Assembly (NCBI GenBank): GCA_041940305.1
Contig: JBGTSJ010000037.1
Coordinates: 1-40,243, forward strand
Length of the DNA: 40,243 nt
From: JBGTSJ01 sp041940305
Lineage (GTDB): Bacteria; Planctomycetota; Planctomycetia; Planctomycetales; Planctomycetaceae
Direction of reading: 5' to 3'
In this document: positions 17,331-25,694 of the stretch, one piece after another
How positions within the stretch are numbered: the first letter of the stretch is position 1
Layout of the letters: each line of letters starts with the position of its first letter
Translations under genes and position numbers: made by a program
Notes under the pieces: model-generated
Database searches by the model: none
What the model was told of the DNA's origin: nothing
The model's input: only the letters and a program-made list of their open reading frames with translations

Positions 17331-18431
17331 TCACCGCTCAAGTTCCTCAACGACCTTCTCGGCCGCCAGCTCGCGCGGATGGGGCGTAACGGCCCGGCCG
17401 GGGAGCGACGTCAGGACGACACAGATCGTTTCGGTGGCCGGATCGGCCCAGGCAACGGTCCCCGTGGAGCCGGTGTGTCCAAAGGTGCGATCAGAACAGC
17501 CGCGACTGCCGGCGGACGCGCCGACGTTGAATCCAAGCCCGCGAGGCTGAAGTCCGGCCGGATTGTGGTTTCTGACGCACAGCCGCGCGGTCTCCGGCGT
17601 CAGCACCTTTCCTTCCGCGAACAGAAACTCGCGCAGGAAGCGGGCGACGTCCGGCGCCGATGCGTGTGCCCCGCCCCACGGTGCGCCCAGCTTGCGCCAG
17701 TAAAGGCTGTTCCAGTCCCACTCTTTCGCGGACGGATCGCCGGCGCCCGACTCCGGCGCGCCGAACTCCGTCTGGCAGGGAATGACGTCCGCCAGTTCAA
17801 ACTCTCCCAGGCCGAGGGCCGAGTGCCGCATGTTGAGCGGCTGGAACATTTGGCGGTCCACGAATTCGCGAATGTCCGTCCCGCTGATCCGCTCGGCCAC
17901 ATGGGAGGCCAGCAGGATCCCCATGCTGGAATACTGATAGCGCGTGCCCGGATCAAACTCAGGCTCGAGCCTCACGGCATGCTCGACGAACTCCGACAGC
18001 TCTGCGTGGCTCTGCCGCAGCTCGGCATTGTTGGGGAGCTGGTCGGGCAGGCCGCAGACGTGCGTGAGCAGATGCCGGATCGTCACGGCATCGCGGCGTC
18101 CGCCGGTGAACTCCGGAACGAACCGCCGGAGCGGATCGTCCAGCTCGAACTCGCCGTTGTCGTAGAGCGTCATCAGCCCCGCGACCGCCATCGGTTTGGA
18201 GATCGAGCCGAGCAGGAACATGGCGTCGTTGGAGGCGGCGTCTCCGAAATGCTGCGTCTGGTGACTATCCTCGCGTTCGACATGCAGCACGGCCGCACGG
18301 ACCGGTCCGCTGGTCACGGCGTCAGCCAATATTGCCGCCGCCTGTTCGAACCCGCTGTCAGCCACGGCCGCCAACACCCGCCGCGCCAGCACCGCCGCCG
18401 CTCCGCACTGCAGAAAAGTCCGCCGTCGCAT
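17331..18431 (-). CDS. serine hydrolase, class C beta-lactamase/penicillin-binding family
   Basis: The 366-residue exported protein opens with MRRRTFLQCGAAAVLARRVL, a short twin-arginine-like signal. LLGSISKPM (S76-x-x-K79) holds the nucleophile and base, RYQYSSMGILLASHVAERIS corresponds to the Y-x-N region (here YSS, not YSN), and FGHTGSTGT matches the HTG (K-T-G-like) box. TIRHLLTHVCGLP, FVDRQMFQPLNMRHSALG and GGAHASAPDVARFLR are typical of the Beta-lactamase (PF00144) family. Members include esterases, D-peptidases and true beta-lactamases. With the Asn missing, resistance activity is unlikely; an esterase or peptidase role is more plausible. The promoter region towards 18603 contains a 10-bp perfect inverted repeat. 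Confidence 0.88.
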   Translation of the reverse strand: MRRRTFLQCGAAAVLARRVLAAVADSGFEQAAAILADAVTSGPVRAAVLHVEREDSHQTQHFGDAASNDAMFLLGSISKPMAVAGLMTLYDNGEFELDDPLRRFVPEFTGGRRDAVTIRHLLTHVCGLPDQLPNNAELRQSHAELSEFVEHAVRLEPEFDPGTRYQYSSMGILLASHVAERISGTDIREFVDRQMFQPLNMRHSALGLGEFELADVIPCQTEFGAPESGAGDPSAKEWDWNSLYWRKLGAPWGGAHASAPDVARFLREFLFAEGKVLTPETARLCVRNHNPAGLQPRGLGFNVGASAGSRGCSDRTFGHTGSTGTVAWADPATETICVVLTSLPGRAVTPHPRELAAEKVVEELER

Positions 18432-18503
18432 GGCACGTGCTCCAACTCAGAAGGGGGAGGGAACGCTTATCAGCACTCATTAACGCTAATGGCCGTTCCT
18501 GCG

Positions 18504-18532
18504 GCAGGCATTGTATGGCCCGCAATGCCTGC
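18504..18532. promoter_or_regulatory. 10-bp perfect inverted repeat in a divergent promoter region
   Basis: GCAGGCATTG (18504-18513) and CAATGCCTGC (18523-18532) are exact inverted repeats separated by nine bases. They lie between the starts of the serine hydrolase (minus, 18431) and the unknown gene at 18603 (plus). A smaller inverted repeat, CATTA-ACGC-TAATG (18478-18491), lies next to it. This could be an operator for both genes or an RNA hairpin in one leader. Confidence 0.45.
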
Positions 18533-18602
18533 GGATGATTGCAACAATTGACAGCTGCGCAACACCCTATTGCGCGCAGTCCCACCAGCCCGTCGCAGTC
18601 CC

Positions 18603-19016
18603 ATGAAGATCCAGCAGATCGCGGCACAAGGGAAGAAGACGCTGCTCGAATTCTACACACCGAACGAGCGTCAGAGCGAAGGGGTACACGCGACTCTGAA
18701 CGGCATGCACCGATTGCTGCGGCATCTGCAGACCGTCGACGGCCCGGATGTGTACGCGTATACGTCCATTTTCCGGTTGTGCTTCGTCAGCGGCGACGAC
18801 TACCGGCTCCCCAGGATTGCCCTCGTCGTTCCGTCCTATCAACTGACGGATCAGGGCGAGTACGTTGCGGTCTTTCACATCGGCTACCCGCCAACGCCCG
18901 ATGTGGCCACATCGGAAGTGGACTGGATTCAATGGACGACGACGGAGGTCGAGGAGGCGGGGAGACTCGTCGTGCGCGCGATCCGGCTGTCGGCGTTCAC
19001 TCCAGTCACCGGGTAA
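18603..19016 (+). CDS. hypothetical protein
   Basis: This 137-residue protein is not recognised. It begins MKIQQIAAQGKKTLLEFYTP and has alternating strands (YAYTSIFRLCFVSGDD, RIALVVPSYQL, EYVAVFHIGYPP) with a final helix after WIQWTTTEVEEAGRLVV. No signal peptide, membrane segment or cysteine pair is seen. Codon usage is protein-like, and the charge pattern supports a small soluble domain. It stands alone between the divergent serine hydrolase gene and the convergent sulfite reductase gene, 26 bases from the end of the latter. Confidence 0.6.
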   Translation: MKIQQIAAQGKKTLLEFYTPNERQSEGVHATLNGMHRLLRHLQTVDGPDVYAYTSIFRLCFVSGDDYRLPRIALVVPSYQLTDQGEYVAVFHIGYPPTPDVATSEVDWIQWTTTEVEEAGRLVVRAIRLSAFTPVTG

Positions 19017-19042
19017 TGACGAGGCTGTGTGTCCTCGTCTTT

Positions 19043-20728
19043 CTACGCCGTCGCGACTGCCGCGCTGGTGAGTGATTCTTTCCCCTGGCGGTGGCAGAAG
19101 TCGCCGAAGGACTCGCCGTTGCTGCGTTCTGATTTGAACAGGGCAAACAGCGGGGCGAGGCGGGCGGGGATTTCTTCCTGGGGGACCTGGTCGTCGTAGA
19201 TGAATCCGAGCCGTGTGCCCTGTGCGTTGCCGCCGAGATAGAGCGTGTACTTGCCGCGGGATTTGCCGACGAGGCCGATGTCGGGGGTGTAGGGGCGAGC
19301 GCAGCCGTTGGGGCAGCCGGTCATGTGGACGGTGATCCGTTCGCTGCTGAGGCCGAAGCGGGCCATCTCGGTCTCGATGCTCTGCAGCACGTCGGGCATC
19401 ACGCGTTCGGACTCCGTCACCGCCAGTCCGCAGGTGGGATAGGCGGGGCAGGAGATGGCGTAGCGGCGGGTGAGGCTGATGTCCTCCGCCAGCGGCACGC
19501 CGTGATCGCGGAGGATCTGCTCGATGGCGGAGCGGTCCGCCGGGTCGATGTCGCACAGCAGCATCCCCTGCAGCGGCGTATTGCGGCAGTCCATGCCGTA
19601 GCGGGTGAGGATCGTGCGCAGGGCCGTCTTGACGCGATAAGCTCCCTCGTCCTTGATGCGGCCGTTGTCGATGTTCACGCCGAGGAACAGCTTGCCGTCC
19701 CCCTGCTCGTGCCAGCCGAGATGGTCGTCCACTTCGATGACGTCCGTCGGGTGCGGCTCGGGCAGCGACTGGCCGTAGTACTCCTCGACCTTGGCCTTGA
19801 ACCAGTCGAGGCCGCGATCGTTGAGGACGTACTTGAGCCGCGCCTGCGCGCGGTCGTCGCGGCGGCCGTAGTCCCGCTGCACCTTGACCACGGCTTCCGC
19901 CACCGCGACCGTCTGGTCGGGGCGGACATACGCCATCCGCATCGCGACCGCGGGGAACGTGTTCTTCTTGGCGGGCGTCATGCCCATCCCGCCGCCGACA
20001 AGGACGTTGTAGCCGACGATCCGATCGTTCTCGGCGACGGCCAGGAAACCGAGGTCGTTGGCGTAGACGTCGACGCAGTTGTCCTCCGGCAGGGCAATCG
20101 CCATCTTGAACTTGCGCGGCAGGTACGCCTTCCCGTAGATCGGTTCCTCGAGCGGCGCGTACTCGGAGACCTTCTCCGATTCCTCGCCGTTCTTCATCCA
20201 GATCTCGTAGTACGCCTGGGTGCGGGGCTGGAAGTGCTTCGCCAGCGCGTCGGCCAGTTGCTGCATCTCCTGCCGGACCGGGCTGTTCTTGAAGGGGGCC
20301 GGGCAGCACATCACGTTGCGGTTCACGTCGCCGCAGGCCGCGATCGTCGACAGTTTGCAGTCGTTGATGCCGCGGATGGTGTCGCGGAGGGTCCCCTTGA
20401 GGATGCCGTGCAGCTGGAAGCCCTGGCGGTCGGTAATCCGCAAGGTGCCGTTGCCGTAGCGCTCACAGAGATCGAGTTCGGCCAGCACCTGCGCAGCGGT
20501 CAGCTTCCCGCCGGGGATGCGGGTGCGGACCATGAACATGTATTGCTTGCCGCCGGCACGATTGTCGCGGTCGTCCTGCTGATACGTGCCGTGGTGCTTG
20601 AGCAGCATCACGTTGTCGTGCGTGAACTCCGGCTCGCTGTTGAGGAGTTCGTCCGCAATCGTACCGTACAGGCCGCGGCTCTCGGCCTTGACTGCTTCGG
20701 CCTTGCTGGCCTTGCCCGGTTCCGCCAT
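19043..20728 (-). CDS. sulfite reductase, haemoprotein (siroheme/4Fe-4S)
   Basis: The 561-residue enzyme reduces sulfite to sulfide with six electrons for cysteine synthesis. The coupled siroheme/Fe4S4 ligands are visible as CPAYPTC (C427, C433) and TGCPNGCARPY (C472, C476), in the C-x5-C...C-x3-C arrangement. N-terminal blocks LLKHHGTYQQDDRD, FMVRTRIPGG, LRITDRQGFQLHGI and AACGDVNRNVMCCP match the sulfite/nitrite reductase ferredoxin-like half-domain and sulfite-binding residues; NVLVGGGMGMTP is the second repeat. The length suits the CysI/Sir type. No CysJ flavoprotein, ferredoxin or other cys gene is adjacent, so the electron donor is unknown; ferredoxin-dependent Sir or NADPH-dependent CysI are both possible. 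The gene is alone on its strand. Confidence 0.93.
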   Translation of the reverse strand: MAEPGKASKAEAVKAESRGLYGTIADELLNSEPEFTHDNVMLLKHHGTYQQDDRDNRAGGKQYMFMVRTRIPGGKLTAAQVLAELDLCERYGNGTLRITDRQGFQLHGILKGTLRDTIRGINDCKLSTIAACGDVNRNVMCCPAPFKNSPVRQEMQQLADALAKHFQPRTQAYYEIWMKNGEESEKVSEYAPLEEPIYGKAYLPRKFKMAIALPEDNCVDVYANDLGFLAVAENDRIVGYNVLVGGGMGMTPAKKNTFPAVAMRMAYVRPDQTVAVAEAVVKVQRDYGRRDDRAQARLKYVLNDRGLDWFKAKVEEYYGQSLPEPHPTDVIEVDDHLGWHEQGDGKLFLGVNIDNGRIKDEGAYRVKTALRTILTRYGMDCRNTPLQGMLLCDIDPADRSAIEQILRDHGVPLAEDISLTRRYAISCPAYPTCGLAVTESERVMPDVLQSIETEMARFGLSSERITVHMTGCPNGCARPYTPDIGLVGKSRGKYTLYLGGNAQGTRLGFIYDDQVPQEEIPARLAPLFALFKSERSNGESFGDFCHRQGKESLTSAAVATA

Positions 20729-20766
20729 GTATGAACTCCGTGTCGACAGAAGTCGCGAGGGGGTTT

Positions 20767-20945
20767 ACAGAAGGTCACGAAGGGAACGAAGGAAGGACAA
20801 GAGAAGGGGAGCACCGGTTTGCAGGCTCGCCGAGCAGCGGGTTGCGCCGTCCGGGGCACTCGACATCGACCGCACCACAGTCGATTTCGAGTGAAACGGG
20901 AAGCTCGCAGTCGGAGCCTTCTTCGTTTCCTTCGTGACCTTCTGT
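20767..20945. repeat. inverted purine-rich repeat pair upstream of pgpA
   Basis: The 25-base left arm (20767-20791) contains GAAGGTCACGAAGG followed by AACGAAG. The right arm (20921-20945) is its inverse complement with one mismatch. The arms lie 129 bases apart in the 275-base gap between the sulfite reductase and pgpA starts. The repeated AAGGTCACGAAGG-type wording resembles the pair at 10250-10528. No gene is recognised in this gap; TATAGT (20985-20990) is a possible -10 element for pgpA. Confidence 0.65.
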
Positions 20946-21003
20946 GCAATCCCTTTCCGACCTTCTGTAATCGTCAACGTCAAGTATAGTCTGCGGCCTC
21001 AGC

Positions 21004-21531
21004 ATGGATAACGCCAGTCCCGCATCAGAGAACGCCGCGGCCCGCATTCGGCGGCGGGTGCTGCTGGCGTTTGCCACCGGTTTCGGGATCGGGTTGTCCC
21101 GTTACGCACCCGGTACGCTGGGGAGCCTGTGGGGACCGCCGCTGGTCTGGGGGCTGCAGGAACTGCACGACGCCGGGTTTCCCCCCCTGCTCTACGTGCT
21201 GACATGCATCGTGCTGTGGTTGTTCGGGGTGAAAGCGTGCGAAGCGGCCATCCGGCACTTTGACCGCAAGGATCCGCCGTGGGCCGTGATCGACGAGGTC
21301 CTGGCGTTTCCGCTGGTTTTCGCCGCCACGCGCGTCACGCTCGTCTCGGCCGTGTTCGGCTTCCTGTGGTTCCGCGTGTTCGACATCATCAAGCCCTGGC
21401 CAATCCGGCGCATCGAGTACCTGCCCCGCGGCTGGGGCGTAATGGCGGACGACCTGCTCGCCGGCCTGTACGCGGCCCCCGCCCTGTGGGGGACGATGTG
21501 GCTGTTGCAATGGCTCGACGCGCCGATGTGA
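21004..21531 (+). CDS. pgpA: phosphatidylglycerophosphatase A
   Basis: This membrane enzyme removes the phosphate of phosphatidylglycerophosphate to make phosphatidylglycerol. The 175-residue protein has GIGLSRYAPGTLGSLWG near the start, the typical PgpA opening. DPPWAVIDEVLAFP supplies the acidic D...DE site, and FRVFDIIKPWPIRRIE plus WGVMADDLLAGLYAA carry the remaining conserved acidic residues. Four hydrophobic segments are visible, ending LWGTMWLLQWL. The length fits the family. TATAGT lies only 13 bases before the ATG, hinting at a very short leader. It is on the opposite strand from its neighbours and stands alone. Confidence 0.93.
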   Translation: MDNASPASENAAARIRRRVLLAFATGFGIGLSRYAPGTLGSLWGPPLVWGLQELHDAGFPPLLYVLTCIVLWLFGVKACEAAIRHFDRKDPPWAVIDEVLAFPLVFAATRVTLVSAVFGFLWFRVFDIIKPWPIRRIEYLPRGWGVMADDLLAGLYAAPALWGTMWLLQWLDAPM

Positions 21532-21592
21532 CAGGCAGACCATTGCCTCCGCAGACGCAGCGACGAATCGCGCGTCACTCGCCCGGATAGAG

Positions 21593-22384
21593 CTAGTTTG
21601 ACGTCCCGATCTGCTCCAGCGCTGCTGTGGCGGCTTCGCGCGTGTCTCCCTCCTGCTCGAACACAATCTGCTGCAACTTCGGCCGGGCCGGCTCAGCCGC
21701 GGGACCGATTCGGCCCAGCAGTTCGACGATCGGTCGCAGCGCGTCCGGCGGCGCGCGTTCGAGGGCCTGCGTCAGATGCGGAACGGACCCGGCCGCTTCT
21801 GGACCGAAGTTGCTCAGGTTCATTGCGGCCAGCTCCCGCAAGTGCGGATCATCACTGGTGAGCAGCGCTGCCAGGACGGGGACGACCTGATCTTCGTGCC
21901 CGGGCCGGAAGCAGAGCGCCGTCGCGGCGTTGGCGCGGACGAACGGCGACTCGTCGCTCAATGCGGCCAGCAGTGGCTCCGTGACGCCCGGCACATCGGG
22001 ACCAAGCTGCATGAGCAATCCGGCCGCCATCTCGCGCTCCGGAGCGAATCCCGACTGCAGCGCCTGCACCAGCACCGGCGCCGCGTCGGCTCCCAGGTCG
22101 ATTAGTTCCTGCTGGGCCTGCTCCCACTCCTCGGGCGAACCGGGATGGTTGAACCGCTCCCACGCCTCAGTCGCGCGAGGGTTGATTGCCGGCGCCGAGT
22201 CCGCTGTCGTGGCCGGTGGCGGATCTGCCTCCGCGGGCATCACTGGTGCAATCGCCGGCGACGGCTCCGCAGTCGGAGTCGTCTGTGCCACGGGCGCCGG
22301 CGTCTCCGCCGTGCCGCAGCCGGCGACCGCCAGAGATGCGATCAGCCACCATGCCCATCGGCCGCGTTCCATCGCGAGTCTCAT
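21593..22384 (-). CDS. HEAT-repeat lipoprotein
   Basis: The 263-residue protein has a lipoprotein signal, WLIASLAVAGC (lipid Cys near 23), followed by a Pro/Ala/Thr-rich linker of about 50 residues. The rest consists of four or five HEAT-like repeats, for example APVLVQALQSGFAPEREMAA, VTEPLLAALSDESPFVRANA, VPVLAALLTSDDPHLRELAA and VPHLTQALERAPPDALRPIV. Each combines a helix with P, L and A at the expected places. Such repeats form protein-binding surfaces; no enzyme motif is present. Its ATG overlaps the stop of the upstream membrane-protein gene as ATGA, so the two are translationally coupled and probably act together in the envelope. Confidence 0.8.
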   Translation of the reverse strand: MRLAMERGRWAWWLIASLAVAGCGTAETPAPVAQTTPTAEPSPAIAPVMPAEADPPPATTADSAPAINPRATEAWERFNHPGSPEEWEQAQQELIDLGADAAPVLVQALQSGFAPEREMAAGLLMQLGPDVPGVTEPLLAALSDESPFVRANAATALCFRPGHEDQVVPVLAALLTSDDPHLRELAAMNLSNFGPEAAGSVPHLTQALERAPPDALRPIVELLGRIGPAAEPARPKLQQIVFEQEGDTREAATAALEQIGTSN

Positions 22385-23166
22385 GCAGGCTTCCTTTCAG
22401 CGTCGTGCAGGATCATGATCTTCTGCCAGATCTTGCGGGAGAGTCCCGAAGTCAGGTCTTCAATGTCGTTGACGGCCCCGACCACCGCGGCGTCGTCGAA
22501 ATTCTGGGCGTACAGTGCGGCGATCTTGCCGGTAAGCGACAGCATCTCGCTCGAGTAATCGAGGTAGCGGCTCAATTCGAAGGCGGACATCGTCCGCTTG
22601 GGGGAAGACTGCGTGTCAGTCCCCGTCTTCGAGAGGCGTTCGGGGTCCTTGGTGAGCTGATGCATGTCGATGACATGCGCCAGCGCCCGCAGCTCGTGCA
22701 GCGCCTTGAGCGCCCGTCGCCGTTTGAGGCGTGATTCCAGCGTGATCAGAAAAATCACGGTCGCGCCTACGAGCAGCACCGAGTTAAACCCCGCATCCAG
22801 CATCTGCACGGCTTCCGCCGCGCCGATCTGCTCCTCCCCCGGCAGGCTGAGTACCACGAACAGCTCATAGCCAAAGACGAGCACGACCAGCGCAATCACG
22901 ATGCCCGAGACGACCCGTACCCAGGTGATCGGTTCGGAAATCTGCTGCGAGCGGACCTTGGCCTGACGGGCGATCTCCAGCAGCTGACGGCAGACGTTGT
23001 ACAGGCCGGCGCTGGGAAACCGCTCGTGAATCCGTTTGCAGAGCACGTGCACCGTCTCGACGATGCGTTCGGAATCAAGCTGGAACGGAGCGGGTGCAGC
23101 CACGCGAAAGCTCCTGGACACCGGACCGGAAGGGCTCTGGGAATCCACCCTCTTCGTCCGGGACAA
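22381..23166 (-). CDS. membrane protein with two transmembrane segments, unknown function
   Basis: The 261-residue product has a soluble N-terminal part of about 85 residues and two membrane segments (WVRVVSGIVIALVVLVFGYE and FNSVLLVGATVIFLITLESR). The second is followed by a long, charged helical C-terminal part (RLKRRRALKALHELRALAHV, SAFELSRYLDYSSEMLSLTG, AVVGAVNDIEDLTSGLSRKI). No family is recognised. The open frame begins with TTG at 23166 and contains no ATG before the second half, so a TTG or GTG start is needed. It lies 21 bases after the lipid-kinase-like gene and is coupled by ATGA to the HEAT lipoprotein gene, forming a three-gene envelope operon. The helical tail may be a regulatory or partner-binding region. 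Confidence 0.6.
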   Translation of the reverse strand: MSRTKRVDSQSPSGPVSRSFRVAAPAPFQLDSERIVETVHVLCKRIHERFPSAGLYNVCRQLLEIARQAKVRSQQISEPITWVRVVSGIVIALVVLVFGYELFVVLSLPGEEQIGAAEAVQMLDAGFNSVLLVGATVIFLITLESRLKRRRALKALHELRALAHVIDMHQLTKDPERLSKTGTDTQSSPKRTMSAFELSRYLDYSSEMLSLTGKIAALYAQNFDDAAVVGAVNDIEDLTSGLSRKIWQKIMILHDAERKPA

Positions 23167-23187
23167 CGGAGCGGGGATGCTAGCGGA

Positions 23188-24108
23188 TCACGAATACTGC
23201 GGGGAGAGCGGTTCCTTGGGGCCAGGCGAGTACGTCGCAGGGACGAAGATTCGGGCGGCGGCCGGCTGGACCGTGATCTCGGCCGGCGTCAAACCGGCGG
23301 GGTCGCCGTCAATCTGGATGGGAATAGGGCTGCTGCTTTCGATGCGAACCCGCTGTGCGCGGAGGGCGACGACGTCCGGAAGAAGCTCGTGCCGTCCCCG
23401 GTACACCTGCCAGACATAGCGCAGCATTTGCACCGCCGAACCCCGCTGAAAGACACGGACGTCGAGCAGGCCGTCGTCGCCCCGGGCCGTGGGAACGACT
23501 CCCAGACGGAACGCGTATGCCGCCAGATTGGCGACGACCACCATCCGCCCCGCCACCGGCTCCTCCGCGTCATCCGCGAACACCCGGATTTCCGGATGAG
23601 CGTAGGTGCGCAGCGACCCCCAGATGGGCTGGACATAGTGTGCATAGCGAATGTTGCCCGTGCGGGCCGCGTGCAGCCGGTGAATGACGTCGGCGTCGAA
23701 TCCACAACTCGCCATGATGGCAAACCGCCGCTGTCCGACGAACCCGAGGTCCAGGGATTGAATGCACCCTTCGGCCACAACCCGGGCGGCCCCCGCGGCG
23801 TCGCGCGGAATCCCGAAGTACCGGGCGAGCAGGTTCTCCGTTCCCAGCGGCAGGATGCCGACCGGCACATCCGGATGCCGATTGATGACATCCAGAATCG
23901 TTCCGTCTCCTCCGGCGGCGACGATGGCGTGCAGGCCCTCGCGCAACTCCGGGGACGACAGCATCTGGTCGAACCGGTCCCGCCGGGAAAACAGTCGCGG
24001 GCGCAGCCCGTGCCGCTTCAGGGCCGCGATGAAGTCGAGGAGCGGTCCCCGGCGGCCGGAGCCGGACACGGGATTTCGCTGAATGGCGACCCAGCCGCTG
24101 GAAGGCAT
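23188..24108 (-). CDS. diacylglycerol kinase/lipid kinase family protein
   Basis: The 306-residue protein has the DAGK catalytic fold: QRNPVSGSGRRG at the start (ATP-phosphate loop) and IVAAGGDGTILDVINRH with GGDGT at 66-70. VGILPLGTENLLARYFGIP matches the G-x-x-P-x-G-T-x-N-D-x-A-R-x-L motif, here with an E after T. The C-terminal domain has LGFVGQRRFAIMASCGFDAD and IQIDGDPAGL, typical of YegS/DgkB-like kinases. It phosphorylates a lipid, most likely diacylglycerol or a related lipid. It is the first gene of the operon running down to 21593, which favours a link with the membrane. No upstream gene is close: 24109-24302 holds nothing recognisable. Confidence 0.9.
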   Translation of the reverse strand: MPSSGWVAIQRNPVSGSGRRGPLLDFIAALKRHGLRPRLFSRRDRFDQMLSSPELREGLHAIVAAGGDGTILDVINRHPDVPVGILPLGTENLLARYFGIPRDAAGAARVVAEGCIQSLDLGFVGQRRFAIMASCGFDADVIHRLHAARTGNIRYAHYVQPIWGSLRTYAHPEIRVFADDAEEPVAGRMVVVANLAAYAFRLGVVPTARGDDGLLDVRVFQRGSAVQMLRYVWQVYRGRHELLPDVVALRAQRVRIESSSPIPIQIDGDPAGLTPAEITVQPAAARIFVPATYSPGPKEPLSPQYS

Positions 24109-24302
24109 CGGTGATCTGAGCGAAGGCGGGGGGCGACGGCCCGCAAGGGGACGAACCGGAAGCGACGACGGCGCGGGATCGTATCCGGGCCGTCAGCATC
24201 ACTCCATCCCAGCGCGATCGACCGGAACTTCAGGGCGTCAAATACTCCCCGGCGCAACGGGCAGTCCACGCCACTTCTGCGGAATCCGTCCGGTCTCCTC
24301 GG

Positions 24303-25334
24303 CTACACATTGAAGCGGATCACAATTTCGTCCCCGTCCTGGACGATGTAGTCCTTCCCTTCGGTGCGGTGCAGTCCGGCGGCTTTGACTTCGCGCTCCG
24401 AGCCGAGGCGCAGCAGGTCCTCGGTGGACATCACTTCCGCCCGGATGAAGCCGCGGGCGAGGTCGGTGTGGATCGTGCCGGCCGCCTCGACGGCGTTCTC
24501 CCCCCGCTTCAGCAGCCAGGCGTGCACTTCCTTCTCATCGCAGGTGTAGAAAGTGATGTAGTCGGTCAGCTGGAAGATGGCGCGAAGGACGCGGGCGCGG
24601 GACGACTCGCCGAGTCCCATCTCCTCCGCGAACATCGCCCGGTCCTCTTCCGGCAACTGCTCGACCTCGAGTTCCAGTCCGAATGGGCCGGCGACGACCG
24701 GGTTGCCCATCCCCTCAATGCGGCTGACGACGGCGGCATCCACCTTGGAGTCGGCCGTGTTTAACAGCACCAGATGCCGCTTGCGGGACAGCAGCGAGAA
24801 CGACCGGGTCGCCTTCTCCTGCGCTTCGCTGAATTCCAGCTCGTGCAGCGTCTGACCATCATTCAGCCGGGCTTCGATCGGTTGGAGCGCGTCGAGTTCG
24901 GCCTGCAGTTCGGCCCGGTTGGGAATGGGCTTCGCTACGTCCTTCTTCAGCCGCTCGATGCGGTTGGCCACCACCTGCAGATCGGCCAGGACCATGTCGG
25001 TGACGAAGTCTTCGACCTCCTGCACCGGATTGCCGCCCAGGAAGCCGCCGACGACCTGTGCGAGAGCCGTCGCTTCCCGGATGATGCCGAGGCGCTGGGC
25101 ATTGCCGGTCTGCTCGCCTTTCGACAGTCCCGGCGTATCGGAGAGTTCGATCTTCGCCGGCGTGACTTTCTTCGGCTTGTACATCTCGACGAGCTTGTCG
25201 AACCGCTCGTCGGGGACGACGGTGATGCCGATCTGCCCGGTGTGGTGCTTGGAGGGGTCGGGCCGGACTCCGGTGAGCAACTCAAAGACGGTGCTCTTCC
25301 CCGTCCCCTGATAGCCGACGATGCCGATCCGCAT
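24303..25334 (-). CDS. YchF/Obg-type GTPase with TGS domain
   Basis: The 343-residue protein has an N-terminal P-loop GYQGTGKST (7-15), the G3 motif DTPGLSKGEQTGN and a coiled-coil-like insertion (VANRIERLKKDVAKPIPNRA), followed by a C-terminal TGS domain ending GKDYIVQDGDEIVIRFNV. The blocks FYTCDEKEVHAWLLKRG, AAGTIHTDLARGFIRAEV and KDYIVQDGDEI are those of YchF (OLA1/DUF933), a ribosome-associated GTP/ATPase. Two points are unusual: the P-loop reads GYQGTGKST rather than GxPNVGKST, and the fourth motif is NTAD instead of the N-x-x-E of YchF. It may be a divergent paralogue rather than orthologous YchF. The region 25335-25694 upstream holds no recognised gene. Confidence 0.85.
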   Translation of the reverse strand: MRIGIVGYQGTGKSTVFELLTGVRPDPSKHHTGQIGITVVPDERFDKLVEMYKPKKVTPAKIELSDTPGLSKGEQTGNAQRLGIIREATALAQVVGGFLGGNPVQEVEDFVTDMVLADLQVVANRIERLKKDVAKPIPNRAELQAELDALQPIEARLNDGQTLHELEFSEAQEKATRSFSLLSRKRHLVLLNTADSKVDAAVVSRIEGMGNPVVAGPFGLELEVEQLPEEDRAMFAEEMGLGESSRARVLRAIFQLTDYITFYTCDEKEVHAWLLKRGENAVEAAGTIHTDLARGFIRAEVMSTEDLLRLGSEREVKAAGLHRTEGKDYIVQDGDEIVIRFNV

Positions 25335-25694
25335 GATTTAGTCCGTGTGTCCGAATGACCGCCGTCGGAGAGTTCGCCGGAACTCGTTCCTTCAGCGTGT
25401 TCGCGCGGTCGGAAACAACGACCGCCGGCGGCAGCGGCTCGAATCTCGGACATCCGAGCGCGGCCTGCAGAAGAATTCGGACGCAGGATAGCGAGTGCCG
25501 GCTCAGCGGAAAACGATGCTGCCAATGCGCGCAAACCTGCTGCATCGTCAGTCACCGTGGAGCGCCGCCATCCGCGGACCGGATACGATCGGCACCCGTG
25601 TGGAACGGGCCGGTTTCGCATGGAGACGGGCGGAGGTCGTCAGACGCCTCGGCTGGTGAGACGTGGACCTCGAGAAACTGCCATGTCGGCGCAT

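Noticed and set aside
17379..18551. 390-codon frame antisense to the serine hydrolase gene
   Set aside because: The minus-strand gene has complete active-site motifs; the antisense frame is composition-driven.
19325..20734. 469-codon open frame antisense to the sulfite reductase gene
   Set aside because: It is the mirror of a well-defined haemoprotein gene; the translation is a low-complexity Val/Ala/His/Arg sequence.
25355..25694. Open frames upstream of the YchF-like gene
   Set aside because: No motif or start signal; composition is that of noncoding shadow frames.
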